Source of the DNA: Sulfurimonas sp.
GTDB taxonomy: Bacteria > Campylobacterota > Campylobacteria > Campylobacterales > Sulfurimonadaceae
Assembly (NCBI GenBank): GCA_003978475.1
Contig: QNZR01000064.1
Span: forward strand, 1-5,829
DNA: 5,829 nt
Reading direction: 5' to 3'
Both the position numbers and the translations under genes were made by a program. Positions 1 through 5,829 of this stretch are shown in pieces; position 1 is the stretch's first letter, and every line of letters begins with the position of its first letter. The notes beneath the pieces are model-generated. The model was not told the DNA's origin and searched no databases. It saw only the letters and a list, made by a program, of their open reading frames with translations.

Positions 1-359
1 ACAGAACAAACAACAAACTTATGTCCGTACAATTGATTAAACCTTCCGATATTGCCTATCTCTATCCGGGACAAAAAGCCATCGTTAAATTCACCGCCTA
101 TGATTTTGCCATTTACGGCGGACTAACGGGAAAAGTCACCTATATCAGTTCCGATACCATTGTCGATGAAGAGGGAGAAACCTACTACCTTGTACGCATT
201 AAAACCGATGAAAATCACCTTGTTAAAGACGGTAAACGTTATGAAATTATTGTAGGAATGGTTGCCAATGTCGATATTGTCACCGGGAAAAAAACAGTTA
301 TGGATTTTATTTTAAAACCCATTTTAAAGGTGAAACAAGGAGCATTGCGAGAACGATGA
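1..359 (+). CDS. Type I secretion periplasmic adaptor (HlyD/LapC family), C-terminal fragment, 5' end outside window
   Basis: The last 118 residues of a membrane fusion protein that links an inner-membrane ABC exporter to a TolC-type outer-membrane channel in type I secretion. The frame is open to the left edge, so the ATG at 21 is internal. The residues just before and after it (N-K-L-M-S-V-Q-L) continue into the family's conserved KPSDIAYLYPGQKA stretch. Other hallmarks are KFTAYDFAIYGGLTGKV, the SSDTIVDEEG stretch followed by YYLVRI, and the ending DIVTGKKTVMDFILKPILK, all typical of the beta-barrel and C-terminal part of HlyD-family secretion adaptors. The rest of the protein (N-terminal membrane anchor, coiled coil, lipoyl domain) lies upstream. 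Its TGA overlaps the next gene's ATG. The family call is firm. The secreted substrate is unknown, although such adaptors commonly serve RTX toxins or giant adhesins. Confidence 0.93.
   Translation, partial: RTNNKLMSVQLIKPSDIAYLYPGQKAIVKFTAYDFAIYGGLTGKVTYISSDTIVDEEGETYYLVRIKTDENHLVKDGKRYEIIVGMVANVDIVTGKKTVMDFILKPILKVKQGALRER
337..342 (+). promoter_or_regulatory. Candidate ribosome binding site of the LuxR-type regulator
   Basis: AAGGAG lies inside the last codons of the secretion adaptor gene, 13 nt before the ATG at 356. The match to the Shine-Dalgarno consensus is strong, but the spacing is longer than usual. Start choice is also supported by the 4-bp ATGA stop/start overlap, which suggests translational coupling. 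Confidence 0.5.
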
Positions 360-922
360 TACAACTCTTTAGCACCAATACACTTTTAAAAAATCGTCTT
401 AAAAATATTGATATTCCCGTAGCTTTCACTCATGATCTTTCCCGACTTGATACGAAAGAGATGGTGATTACCGATACGGTTTTAGTCGAAACCCTTCTGA
501 ATGACAATGCCGATTTCATCATCTTTGTACTGACGCCTTCTCCCAATTTTCACGAGGGCACTTCACTGCTGGCACGAGGCATCAAAGGGTACGGCAACAC
601 ATTTATGCATGCCAAACACCTGCGACGCGCTATTGTGACTATCAAAGAAGGTAATATCTGGCTTCCCCCTTCACTCATGCAGGAGCTGATTACCCGAGTG
701 GCTCCTCAAGATACCTCACAAGTAGGCTCACCACGTCTGGAAACATTGACGAAACGTCAACGGGAGACGGCGCTACTCATTCAAGAGGGACTCAGCAACA
801 AAGAAATTGCTCAAAAACTGCACATTACCGAACGCACGGTCAAGGCACATATCAGTGCAATCTTTGAGCGTACCGGAACTACCGACAGACTCTCACTAGC
901 AATGCATTTAAATGAACAATAA
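356..922 (+). CDS. LuxR-family DNA-binding response regulator with degenerate receiver domain
   Basis: A 188-residue cytosolic transcription regulator. Residues 131-185 form a clear LuxR/NarL-type helix-turn-helix: LTKRQRETALL, then SNKEIAQKL at 147-155, then ITERTVKAHISAIF with the closing RTGTTDRLSLA. Residues 1-115 look like a shortened receiver domain. The end is recognisable (VLT at 58-60, GIKGYG at 75-80, then a helix and EGNIWLPPSLM), but the acidic pair expected after strand 1 is absent (S-T-N there), and the usual lysine after GY is replaced by G-N. Asp40, at the end of a hydrophobic strand, is the only plausible phosphoacceptor. Ordinary members of this family run about 200-220 residues, so helix 2 seems trimmed. 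It is probably phosphorylation-independent or poorly phosphorylated. No sensor kinase is visible here. Its place between the secretion adaptor and the membrane protein suggests control of this operon or its substrate, which is inference. Confidence 0.88.
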   Translation: MIQLFSTNTLLKNRLKNIDIPVAFTHDLSRLDTKEMVITDTVLVETLLNDNADFIIFVLTPSPNFHEGTSLLARGIKGYGNTFMHAKHLRRAIVTIKEGNIWLPPSLMQELITRVAPQDTSQVGSPRLETLTKRQRETALLIQEGLSNKEIAQKLHITERTVKAHISAIFERTGTTDRLSLAMHLNEQ

Positions 923-3287
923 TGCGATAAAAAATACGCTTTTATCGAGCACAGGAATTATCTCTTTTTTTTTACTGCTTTCGGGTACAGCTGCACTGAT
1001 CTATCAGGTGGTGTGGGTACGACTATTAAGCTTAAGTATCGGATCTACCAGTATCTCTATTAGTACCGTGTTAGCAGCATTCTTCCTTGGATTGGGTATC
1101 GGAAGCTATTATGCAGATTCTCTATTAAAAAAATTTAAAAATGCCTTGAAAATCTACCTTGTTATCGAATTGTTCATTGCCGTTAGCGCACTGGTTCTTT
1201 TACCTGTTTTACTCAATTTAGATTCATACATGAGCATGCTTCCAATGGTCAATACTCATATAAGCTGGCGTTTTTTCATGGTGATGCTATTGCTGTTGGT
1301 ACCGACATTTTTAATAGGAACCACCTTTCCTCTTTTAATGGCCGTATGTATCCGTAACAACGACAACATACGTTCAAAACTGGCTCATTTTTATGCTTTC
1401 AATACGATTGGATCGGTTTTAGGAGCATTGTTGAGCGGTATCGTATTGATTCCGCATCTAGGCTTGGACGGTACGGTCTATGTAGCAGCCCTGCTAAACC
1501 TGGGTATTGTCTTAACAGGCTGGCTGGTATATAACCGCTTTCAAGATTCTATAATACAATTGCATCAACACTCTACACACCGTCATACCACGACCCCTTC
1601 ACTCCATTCTAAAGCATTTATCGTTCTATTTGTCACGGGTTTGAGTGCTATGGCCACCGAAGTGGGATGGATGAAATTTCTTATTGTATACACCGGAAAT
1701 ACGATCTATGGTTTTTCTTTAATTCTTGCGATGTTTCTTTTTGGCCTGGCACTGGGATCTTGGTTGGCTACATCACGTAGAATGGCTCAAATAGCAACAG
1801 ATAGGCTTCTCTTTTATGGATTGCTGCTTCTGGCCTTCATGCTCTTATTTGCGCGTGTAGGCTTGGGACTCTTCCCGGAAATGTATGTCGCACTTAACGC
1901 ATGGGACCTTAACACATTTGTCAATCGATGGAGCAAATACCTTCTCATGTTGCTATTATTATTACCGGCAACCATTGTTTTTGGAGCTCTTTTTCCTATT
2001 GCACTAAACTACTATTCGCACCATACACAGAATGCATCTTCATACATCGGCACAGCGTATAGCATCAATATTATTGCGGGTATTGTGGGCTCTTTACTGG
2101 CAGGATTCGTCATCATTCCCTACCTCTCAACAGATTTTTTACTGACTATCATGGCATTGTTGATTTTTTTAAGCGCTTTATTATTTGTCAAGAAGATTAA
2201 GACCCGAAATGTTATGACATTATGGATTGGCTATTTGTTTACCTTCATGCTGGTGAGCTATTATCTTCCCCACCTTAATTATCGTGATATGGTCAATATT
2301 GTCATAGAGCGCCATGCCATGTCTCAATCGCCTGCAACAACAAATTTTATTACCGAGGGGCAAACAGGTATTATTAGCACATTAAGTTATCGTAATGCAC
2401 CGTGTATCGTCAAGATTTTAAATAATGGTATGAATGAATCCTGGGTTGATATCTGCGATCCAAATCATTTGCTTTTAAATGAATTTTTACTAGGAGTTAT
2501 GCCTCTATTGCTCAACCCCGACGCACAAAATGCCTTCGTCGTCGGTTATGGGGGTGGCACCACACTCAAAGCACTGACGTTAGCTTCTTCTTTACATACT
2601 ATAGACGTCGTAGAGCTTGAACCTGCCATACTCGATGCCGTACGCTCAATTTACAACGGGGTGCTTCCTACGCAACAACATAACGAGGTGCACATTACTG
2701 TTAATGACGCACGCAACTCCCTGCTGATGTCCAGCCGTTTGTATGATATTATTGTTTCTCAACCCTCACATCCATGGCTATCCGGAGCTTCTAATATGAT
2801 GAATAAAGATTTTTTCAGTATTGTAAAGTCAAAACTTTCAGACCATGGTATCAATGGACAGTGGGTACCCCTGTTTACCCTTGATGTCGCCACGTTAAAA
2901 AGTATTATTAAAGCCTATACAGACACGTTTGAATACGTCATTAGTTTTATCAATATTTCCTCAAGAGATTTTTTAATGTTTGGTTCCAAAAAACCCATTG
3001 TTCTCAATTTAGAACGTATAACGTCACAGATACAACAACGCCGGTTAAAACCCGTCTTTGCACAGCACCGTATTGCATCTTCGGAAGATTTAATGCGCTA
3101 TTTTGCACTCAACAAAGAACAGCTTGTCAACCTATCGATCTCAGCAGAACCCGCAACCGACAGCAATATGCTTGCCGAAACTTTTTTCTCCAGATATCGC
3201 GGTATTGAGGGCAACAGTTTCAATACCATCGATTTTTTAATGCAACACTCTTCTCATGACTTCAATGCATACGTAACCCCAAAGTAA
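912..3287 (+). CDS. Fused multi-pass membrane / spermidine synthase-like protein
   Basis: A 791-residue protein of the type annotated as fused MFS/spermidine synthase. Residues 14-452 hold about 13 hydrophobic segments, and residues about 470-700 form a Rossmann-like aminopropyltransferase-type domain predicted to be cytosolic. The membrane part is internally duplicated. Y31-Q32...W35...R37 and FFLGLGIGS (57-65) match E250...W253...K255 and FLFGLALGS (275-283). G136...FP140, N164, G171, G176 and P181 recur about 222 residues later. The soluble domain shows the nucleotide-binding loop VVGYGGGT (543-550), VELEP (567-571), NDA (598-600) and SQPSHPWLSGASN (616-628), then a late TDSNMLAE (749-756). 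In true spermidine synthases the SQPSHP region carries catalytic aspartates (D-S/T-x-D-P). Here they are Q and H, and the upstream substrate-binding YHE motif is missing, so aminopropyl transfer is doubtful. The start at 912 places the first membrane helix correctly and overlaps the previous gene by 11 bp. No Shine-Dalgarno is seen, which fits translational coupling. Substrate and role are unknown. Confidence 0.87.
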   Translation: MNNNAIKNTLLSSTGIISFFLLLSGTAALIYQVVWVRLLSLSIGSTSISISTVLAAFFLGLGIGSYYADSLLKKFKNALKIYLVIELFIAVSALVLLPVLLNLDSYMSMLPMVNTHISWRFFMVMLLLLVPTFLIGTTFPLLMAVCIRNNDNIRSKLAHFYAFNTIGSVLGALLSGIVLIPHLGLDGTVYVAALLNLGIVLTGWLVYNRFQDSIIQLHQHSTHRHTTTPSLHSKAFIVLFVTGLSAMATEVGWMKFLIVYTGNTIYGFSLILAMFLFGLALGSWLATSRRMAQIATDRLLFYGLLLLAFMLLFARVGLGLFPEMYVALNAWDLNTFVNRWSKYLLMLLLLLPATIVFGALFPIALNYYSHHTQNASSYIGTAYSINIIAGIVGSLLAGFVIIPYLSTDFLLTIMALLIFLSALLFVKKIKTRNVMTLWIGYLFTFMLVSYYLPHLNYRDMVNIVIERHAMSQSPATTNFITEGQTGIISTLSYRNAPCIVKILNNGMNESWVDICDPNHLLLNEFLLGVMPLLLNPDAQNAFVVGYGGGTTLKALTLASSLHTIDVVELEPAILDAVRSIYNGVLPTQQHNEVHITVNDARNSLLMSSRLYDIIVSQPSHPWLSGASNMMNKDFFSIVKSKLSDHGINGQWVPLFTLDVATLKSIIKAYTDTFEYVISFINISSRDFLMFGSKKPIVLNLERITSQIQQRRLKPVFAQHRIASSEDLMRYFALNKEQLVNLSISAEPATDSNMLAETFFSRYRGIEGNSFNTIDFLMQHSSHDFNAYVTPK
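3201..3238 (+). terminator. Weak terminator-like hairpin inside the end of the membrane protein gene
   Basis: GGTATTGA (3201-3208) pairs perfectly with TCAATACC (3220-3227). Two further G-U pairs are possible in RNA, leaving a 7-nt loop (3211-3217). A run of six T follows at 3233-3238 after a 5-nt spacer. Only the + strand reading has the T run. The spacer, the modest GC content of the stem and the position upstream of the stop codon at 3285 all argue against a standard terminator, so this is tentative. Confidence 0.22.
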
Positions 3288-4286
3288 CTACTGTTTCTGA
3301 TATTGTCGAAACCGTATCATTTTAAAGCGTTCTCCCAAAAACTCAGGCATAATGAGCAGTTTTGCTTTCTCAAGTTCCTGCTTGTACAGCTCCTGGTCAA
3401 CATGCTGTTGCAGCATCTGCAGGAGGTCTAAAAGCCCCATCTCAATAAGAGCCGTCATCTGAGCTTTAAATGCTACCATGATGATGCCGGAGGCTTCAAA
3501 CGCATCTTTCAGATGTTCAAAAGTGACATCATAGGTAATATCTGAGGTTCCAAACAGCTCTGAATACTGTAGTGCTTCATCAAAAAACGGAAAGGTCTGA
3601 TGTTTGTCATACACCCGAAGTGAGAAATCCGGGCGAGCCTGCATCTCACCGTAATCAAAACTCATGAACTCAAACTGTTCGGCAGCGTCGGCCATCGCTT
3701 TGGCAAATTCCTCATAACCGACAGCGATCTCGCCTCGATCTTTATGGTAACGTGCCGCCAGCTCGGTAATGACGGCATCTTCTTCTTCAAAAACCACCTG
3801 ATGGTTACATACAGTGGCAATACGTCCTTTGTAAAAAAGCTCACACGCAAATGCATCAAAAATCTCATTGGCATAAAAAAATGCCTGTTTTACATGTAAA
3901 GCTTCAAGGGTATCATAGTGTTCAAGATGAATGGCATCACCAAAACATTCACGTAAGTATTGGCGCTGCTGCTGTTGCAGCGCAGCAAAACGTTCAATAA
4001 TCACAAAACGAAATGTCTGCAACAGCTCCGGTCGCAGCGTATGAATAAACTCAATAATATCTGCCATTAAATAGCCATGATGGGCACCGATTTCTCCAAT
4101 CGTCGCATCGACACTCAAAAAGCCCTCATCAACCAGGGCAATAATATGCTTGGCAATGCTTCCGCCAAAAAATTTGGAGCTGCTCACTGCCGTATAAAAA
4201 TCACCTTCTTTCCCGATAACTTTGTAGTGCGCATAGTACCCCTCATCTCCGTAGAGCCAATCGTGCATATAACGACTAAACCGCAT
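3288..4286 (-). CDS. MidA/NDUFAF7-type SAM-dependent methyltransferase (COG1565)
   Basis: A 332-residue cytosolic class I methyltransferase. Family signatures run in order: FSRYMHDWLY and EGYY (3-18), GDFYTA (28-33), FFGGSIA (39-45), the SAM loop E65-I-G-A-H-H-G71 followed by LMAD, the IIER strand (96-99), ANEIFDAF (139-146), FDYGE (210-214), GTSDITYDV (246-254), and the closing LIMPEFLGERFK (311-322). The mitochondrial homologue NDUFAF7 methylates an arginine of the complex I subunit NDUFS2. The bacterial target is not established, and NuoD is the obvious candidate. The SAM loop has His69 where the family usually has glycine, a possible lineage variant. The start overlaps the tolC end by 11 bp, and the upstream Shine-Dalgarno is weak (GAAAAG about 6 nt before the ATG), so coupling to tolC is likely. 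It is the last gene of the block, and its TAG abuts the TAA of the convergent gene. Confidence 0.9.
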   Translation of the reverse strand: MRFSRYMHDWLYGDEGYYAHYKVIGKEGDFYTAVSSSKFFGGSIAKHIIALVDEGFLSVDATIGEIGAHHGYLMADIIEFIHTLRPELLQTFRFVIIERFAALQQQQRQYLRECFGDAIHLEHYDTLEALHVKQAFFYANEIFDAFACELFYKGRIATVCNHQVVFEEEDAVITELAARYHKDRGEIAVGYEEFAKAMADAAEQFEFMSFDYGEMQARPDFSLRVYDKHQTFPFFDEALQYSELFGTSDITYDVTFEHLKDAFEASGIIMVAFKAQMTALIEMGLLDLLQMLQQHVDQELYKQELEKAKLLIMPEFLGERFKMIRFRQYQKQ

Positions 4287-5496
4287 TCATCATCTTTTCG
4301 TACAAATTTAGCAGTTCAAGCTGTTTGTCCATCTCGAAAATACGGGCATCGAGCGATTGGATCTGCATTGAGTTTTGAAGCAAATCAACATCATATTGTG
4401 TTTTATAACCCGCTTTAAAGAGTGATATGGTATCGGTATATAGCTTTTCATAGAGGGTCGCATTTGCCTTTGCCAGAGCAATTTTTTTATCGTAATTACG
4501 CAGATTCTGCTCGACACGATGATACAGTGCAACCAATGAACGTTTGGTGTTTTCTAAAACAACCAGTGATTTCAGGTAGTCGATCCGTACCGATTCAATA
4601 TCTCGTTGAAAATTGATATCTAAAGGCATGCTCAATTTAAAACCATAGTTATAATAGCTGGTGTCGGGCGGGCTGGGAATGGCACTGCCGGCAAAGGAAG
4701 GGTTTTCCAGTGAATCCCAATTATACCCGGCGGTAATGCTGAGTTTCGGCAGATACTTGGCAATGGTCATATTTTTAAAGTACCGGTTTTTTTCATTTTC
4801 ACTGCGAATTTTTTTCAGGTCAATACTGTGTTCCATAAAAGCATCTTCATGCACCAGTTCCAGATGGGGCACTTTGGCGTGGATGTAATCCAGGTCACTC
4901 AGTGCTTTAAAACTGCTAATGAGCTGCTCTTTTGAGGTCTCAAGATCATAGAGTGCCTGTGTCAAAGTATTGCGATCTATTACGGCACTGTCCAAGAACC
5001 CTGAATCAAGCTGACCGTTCATATAAAGCTCTTTTTTTTGTTCCAGATTAATGGTAGCATTGGCAATTTGAAGATGATGTCTTTGTATGAGCAACTCACT
5101 TTTTTGAATCTGCATCAAGAGGGCTATCACATCTTTAATCAGTTTTCGCTTGGCAACATCAATGCTGTAATTGGAGTAAATGCGTGATGCCTCGGCATAC
5201 TTAATGGCAAAGTAAATACCGCCGCTTTGAAAAATAGGCTGATCTAATATAATAGCCGCATTTTGTACCGTCTGTGTTGCATCATATGGGTTGCTTTTTT
5301 TATAGCTGTAACGCACAATAATCGGCTGAATCCATGAATCTCGCAACTGTAAACTTTGTGCCGACGATTTTTGGTAGTCATAGGTAAATTCCTGCTCTTT
5401 CAGTTTCGATAAAAAGCCCTCGAAATCCGCTTCTTGTGCAGCGTTAAGTGAACTACATAGCAGCAATAACACGCTTAAGGCAGACAAAGCCCTCAT
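4276..5496 (-). CDS. TolC-family outer-membrane channel protein
   Basis: A 406-residue outer-membrane efflux protein that would trimerise into a channel through the outer membrane and periplasm for type I secretion or drug/metal efflux. It begins with a signal peptide (R2, hydrophobic stretch to L17, likely cut near N18-A-A20). Two family repeats follow: LDQPIFQSGGIYFAI (84-98) and YGFKLSMPLDINF (284-296), each followed by a long helix. YLPKLSITAGYNW (248-260) is the typical pre-strand motif, and LFKAGYKTQYDVDLLQ (359-374) is the conserved helix turn of the second half. It is somewhat shorter than E. coli TolC. I chose the ATG at 5496 over the adjoining in-frame TTG at 5499 because AAAGGAAGAG sits at better spacing (AGGA core 8 nt away). 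The gene starts 44 bp inside argD and overlaps the methyltransferase by 11 bp. Whether it partners the HlyD-type adaptor of the opposing operon cannot be told from sequence. Confidence 0.9.
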   Translation of the reverse strand: MRALSALSVLLLLCSSLNAAQEADFEGFLSKLKEQEFTYDYQKSSAQSLQLRDSWIQPIIVRYSYKKSNPYDATQTVQNAAIILDQPIFQSGGIYFAIKYAEASRIYSNYSIDVAKRKLIKDVIALLMQIQKSELLIQRHHLQIANATINLEQKKELYMNGQLDSGFLDSAVIDRNTLTQALYDLETSKEQLISSFKALSDLDYIHAKVPHLELVHEDAFMEHSIDLKKIRSENEKNRYFKNMTIAKYLPKLSITAGYNWDSLENPSFAGSAIPSPPDTSYYNYGFKLSMPLDINFQRDIESVRIDYLKSLVVLENTKRSLVALYHRVEQNLRNYDKKIALAKANATLYEKLYTDTISLFKAGYKTQYDVDLLQNSMQIQSLDARIFEMDKQLELLNLYEKMMNAV

Positions 5497-5829
5497 CAAT
5501 CTCTTCCTTTGTAATGGTTAACGGTGGCAAAAAGCGCAAAGTATTTTTTCCTGCTTTAAGCACGAGCAATCCCTCGTCACGGGAACGGTTGATAATAGTA
5601 GTCAGTGTATCGGCATCTTTTACCCGCAGTCCGCGCATCATGCCAAAACCGACACTTTGTAAAAAAAGATGGGGAAACTCTTGTTGACATGCCCTGAGCT
5701 TAGACTCAAAATAGAGCATCATCTCATCGAGTACCCCGCTTTCTTTGTAGGCATTAAGCACTTCTAACACCGTATTAGCAGCGGTAGTAGAAAGATAGTT
5801 TCCACCAAAAGTGGAACCATGATCTCCTG
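5453..5829 (-). CDS. argD: Acetylornithine aminotransferase, C-terminal fragment, 5' end outside window
   Basis: The last 124 residues of a class III PLP-dependent aminotransferase that converts N-acetylglutamate semialdehyde to N-acetylornithine in cytosolic arginine biosynthesis. The frame is open to the right edge, so the GTG at 5770 is internal. GDHGSTFGGN right at the edge is the conserved ArgD motif whose Ser-Thr contributes to binding the PLP phosphate across the dimer. The small C-terminal domain carries VGFGMMRGL and AGKNTLRFLPPLTITKEEIDE, both characteristic of ArgD. The lysine that binds PLP lies outside the window, upstream in the gene. Other class III enzymes (succinylornithine or GABA transaminases) share the fold, but the LRFLPPL-type ending and the GDHGSTFGGN sequence favour ArgD. 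The final 44 bp also encode the start of tolC in another frame. Confidence 0.93.
   Translation of the reverse strand, partial: GDHGSTFGGNYLSTTAANTVLEVLNAYKESGVLDEMMLYFESKLRACQQEFPHLFLQSVGFGMMRGLRVKDADTLTTIINRSRDEGLLVLKAGKNTLRFLPPLTITKEEIDEGFVCLKRVIAAM
5501..5510 (-). promoter_or_regulatory. Ribosome binding site deciding the tolC start
   Basis: On the minus strand, AAAGGAAGAG lies upstream of the ATG at 5496 with 8 nt between the AGGA core and the start. The alternative TTG at 5499 would leave only 5 nt. The site is embedded in the argD codons for the conserved KEEID motif, so one stretch serves both the ArgD protein and tolC translation. Confidence 0.65.

Noticed and set aside
21..359. A small complete gene starting at ATG 21
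   Set aside because: The frame is open to the window edge and the residues around the ATG match the interior of HlyD-type adaptors, so it is a gene fragment.
3662..3874. Short minus-strand open frame inside the methyltransferase
   Set aside because: It is out of frame within a gene whose family motifs run continuously through this stretch.
3963..3983. GC-rich hairpin (7-bp stem GCGCTGC/GCAGCGC, 7-nt loop)
   Set aside because: It arises from the glutamine-rich codons of A-L-Q-Q-Q-Q in the methyltransferase and has no T run on either strand.
4077..4418. Open frame of 113 codons on the + strand
   Set aside because: It lies antisense across the methyltransferase start and tolC end, both well supported, and its translation shows no recognisable domain.
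4422..4888. Two short + strand open frames opposite tolC
   Set aside because: They are shadows of the tolC coding strand, with no signal of their own.
5032..5039. Run of eight A on the tolC coding strand as a possible frameshift site
   Set aside because: The reading phase (CAA AAA AAA GAG) does not fit the X-XXY-YYZ slippery pattern, and the protein continues normally in frame.
5497..5499. TTG start for tolC, one codon before the ATG
   Set aside because: The ATG directly after it has better Shine-Dalgarno spacing (8 nt versus 5 nt) and is the more common start codon.
5452..5499. Lipoprotein signal in the TolC-type protein (Cys14)
   Set aside because: The residues before the cysteine are L-L-L, not the usual L-A/S-G/A, and a normal signal peptidase I site follows at about N18-A-A20.
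5448..5687. Open frame of 79 codons on the + strand
   Set aside because: It is antisense to the conserved C-terminal part of argD and has no family features.

Overview
The window looks like a piece of a Campylobacterota (epsilonproteobacterial) chromosome, possibly a Sulfurimonas- or Sulfurovum-like organism. This rests on moderate-to-low GC content by eye, very dense gene packing and the protein flavour of the argD, TolC and MidA-like genes. The genus is an inference and was not checked against any database. The window is coding from end to end: six genes overlap or abut, there is no intergenic gap, and I see no RNA gene, insertion sequence or CRISPR array.

Left block, + strand (1-3287). 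It opens with the C-terminal 118 residues of a type I secretion periplasmic adaptor (HlyD/LapC family). The adaptor's stop overlaps the ATG of a small LuxR-type regulator with a degenerate receiver domain (ATGA overlap, 356-359). That gene overlaps by 11 bp a 791-residue membrane protein with about 13 predicted membrane segments, built as two repeats of about 220 residues, followed by a cytosolic spermidine-synthase-like domain that lacks the usual catalytic acids. The overlaps suggest one translationally coupled operon whose upstream part, probably the ABC transporter and perhaps an RTX or adhesin substrate, lies outside the window.

Right block, - strand (5829 down to 3288). In transcription order it holds the C-terminal end of argD (acetylornithine aminotransferase), a TolC-family outer-membrane channel protein that starts 44 bp inside argD, and a MidA/NDUFAF7-type SAM-dependent methyltransferase that starts 11 bp inside tolC. 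This also looks like one coupled transcript, mixing arginine biosynthesis, envelope export and a putative protein-arginine methyltransferase.

The two blocks converge with no base between the two stop codons (3285-3287 and 3288-3290). The only terminator-like structure near the junction, at 3201-3238, lies inside the last codons of the membrane protein. The points most worth following up are the membrane protein and its coupling to a secretion operon and an orphan regulator, the nested argD/tolC start, and the gapless convergent junction. I see no clear evidence of an entirely new system.
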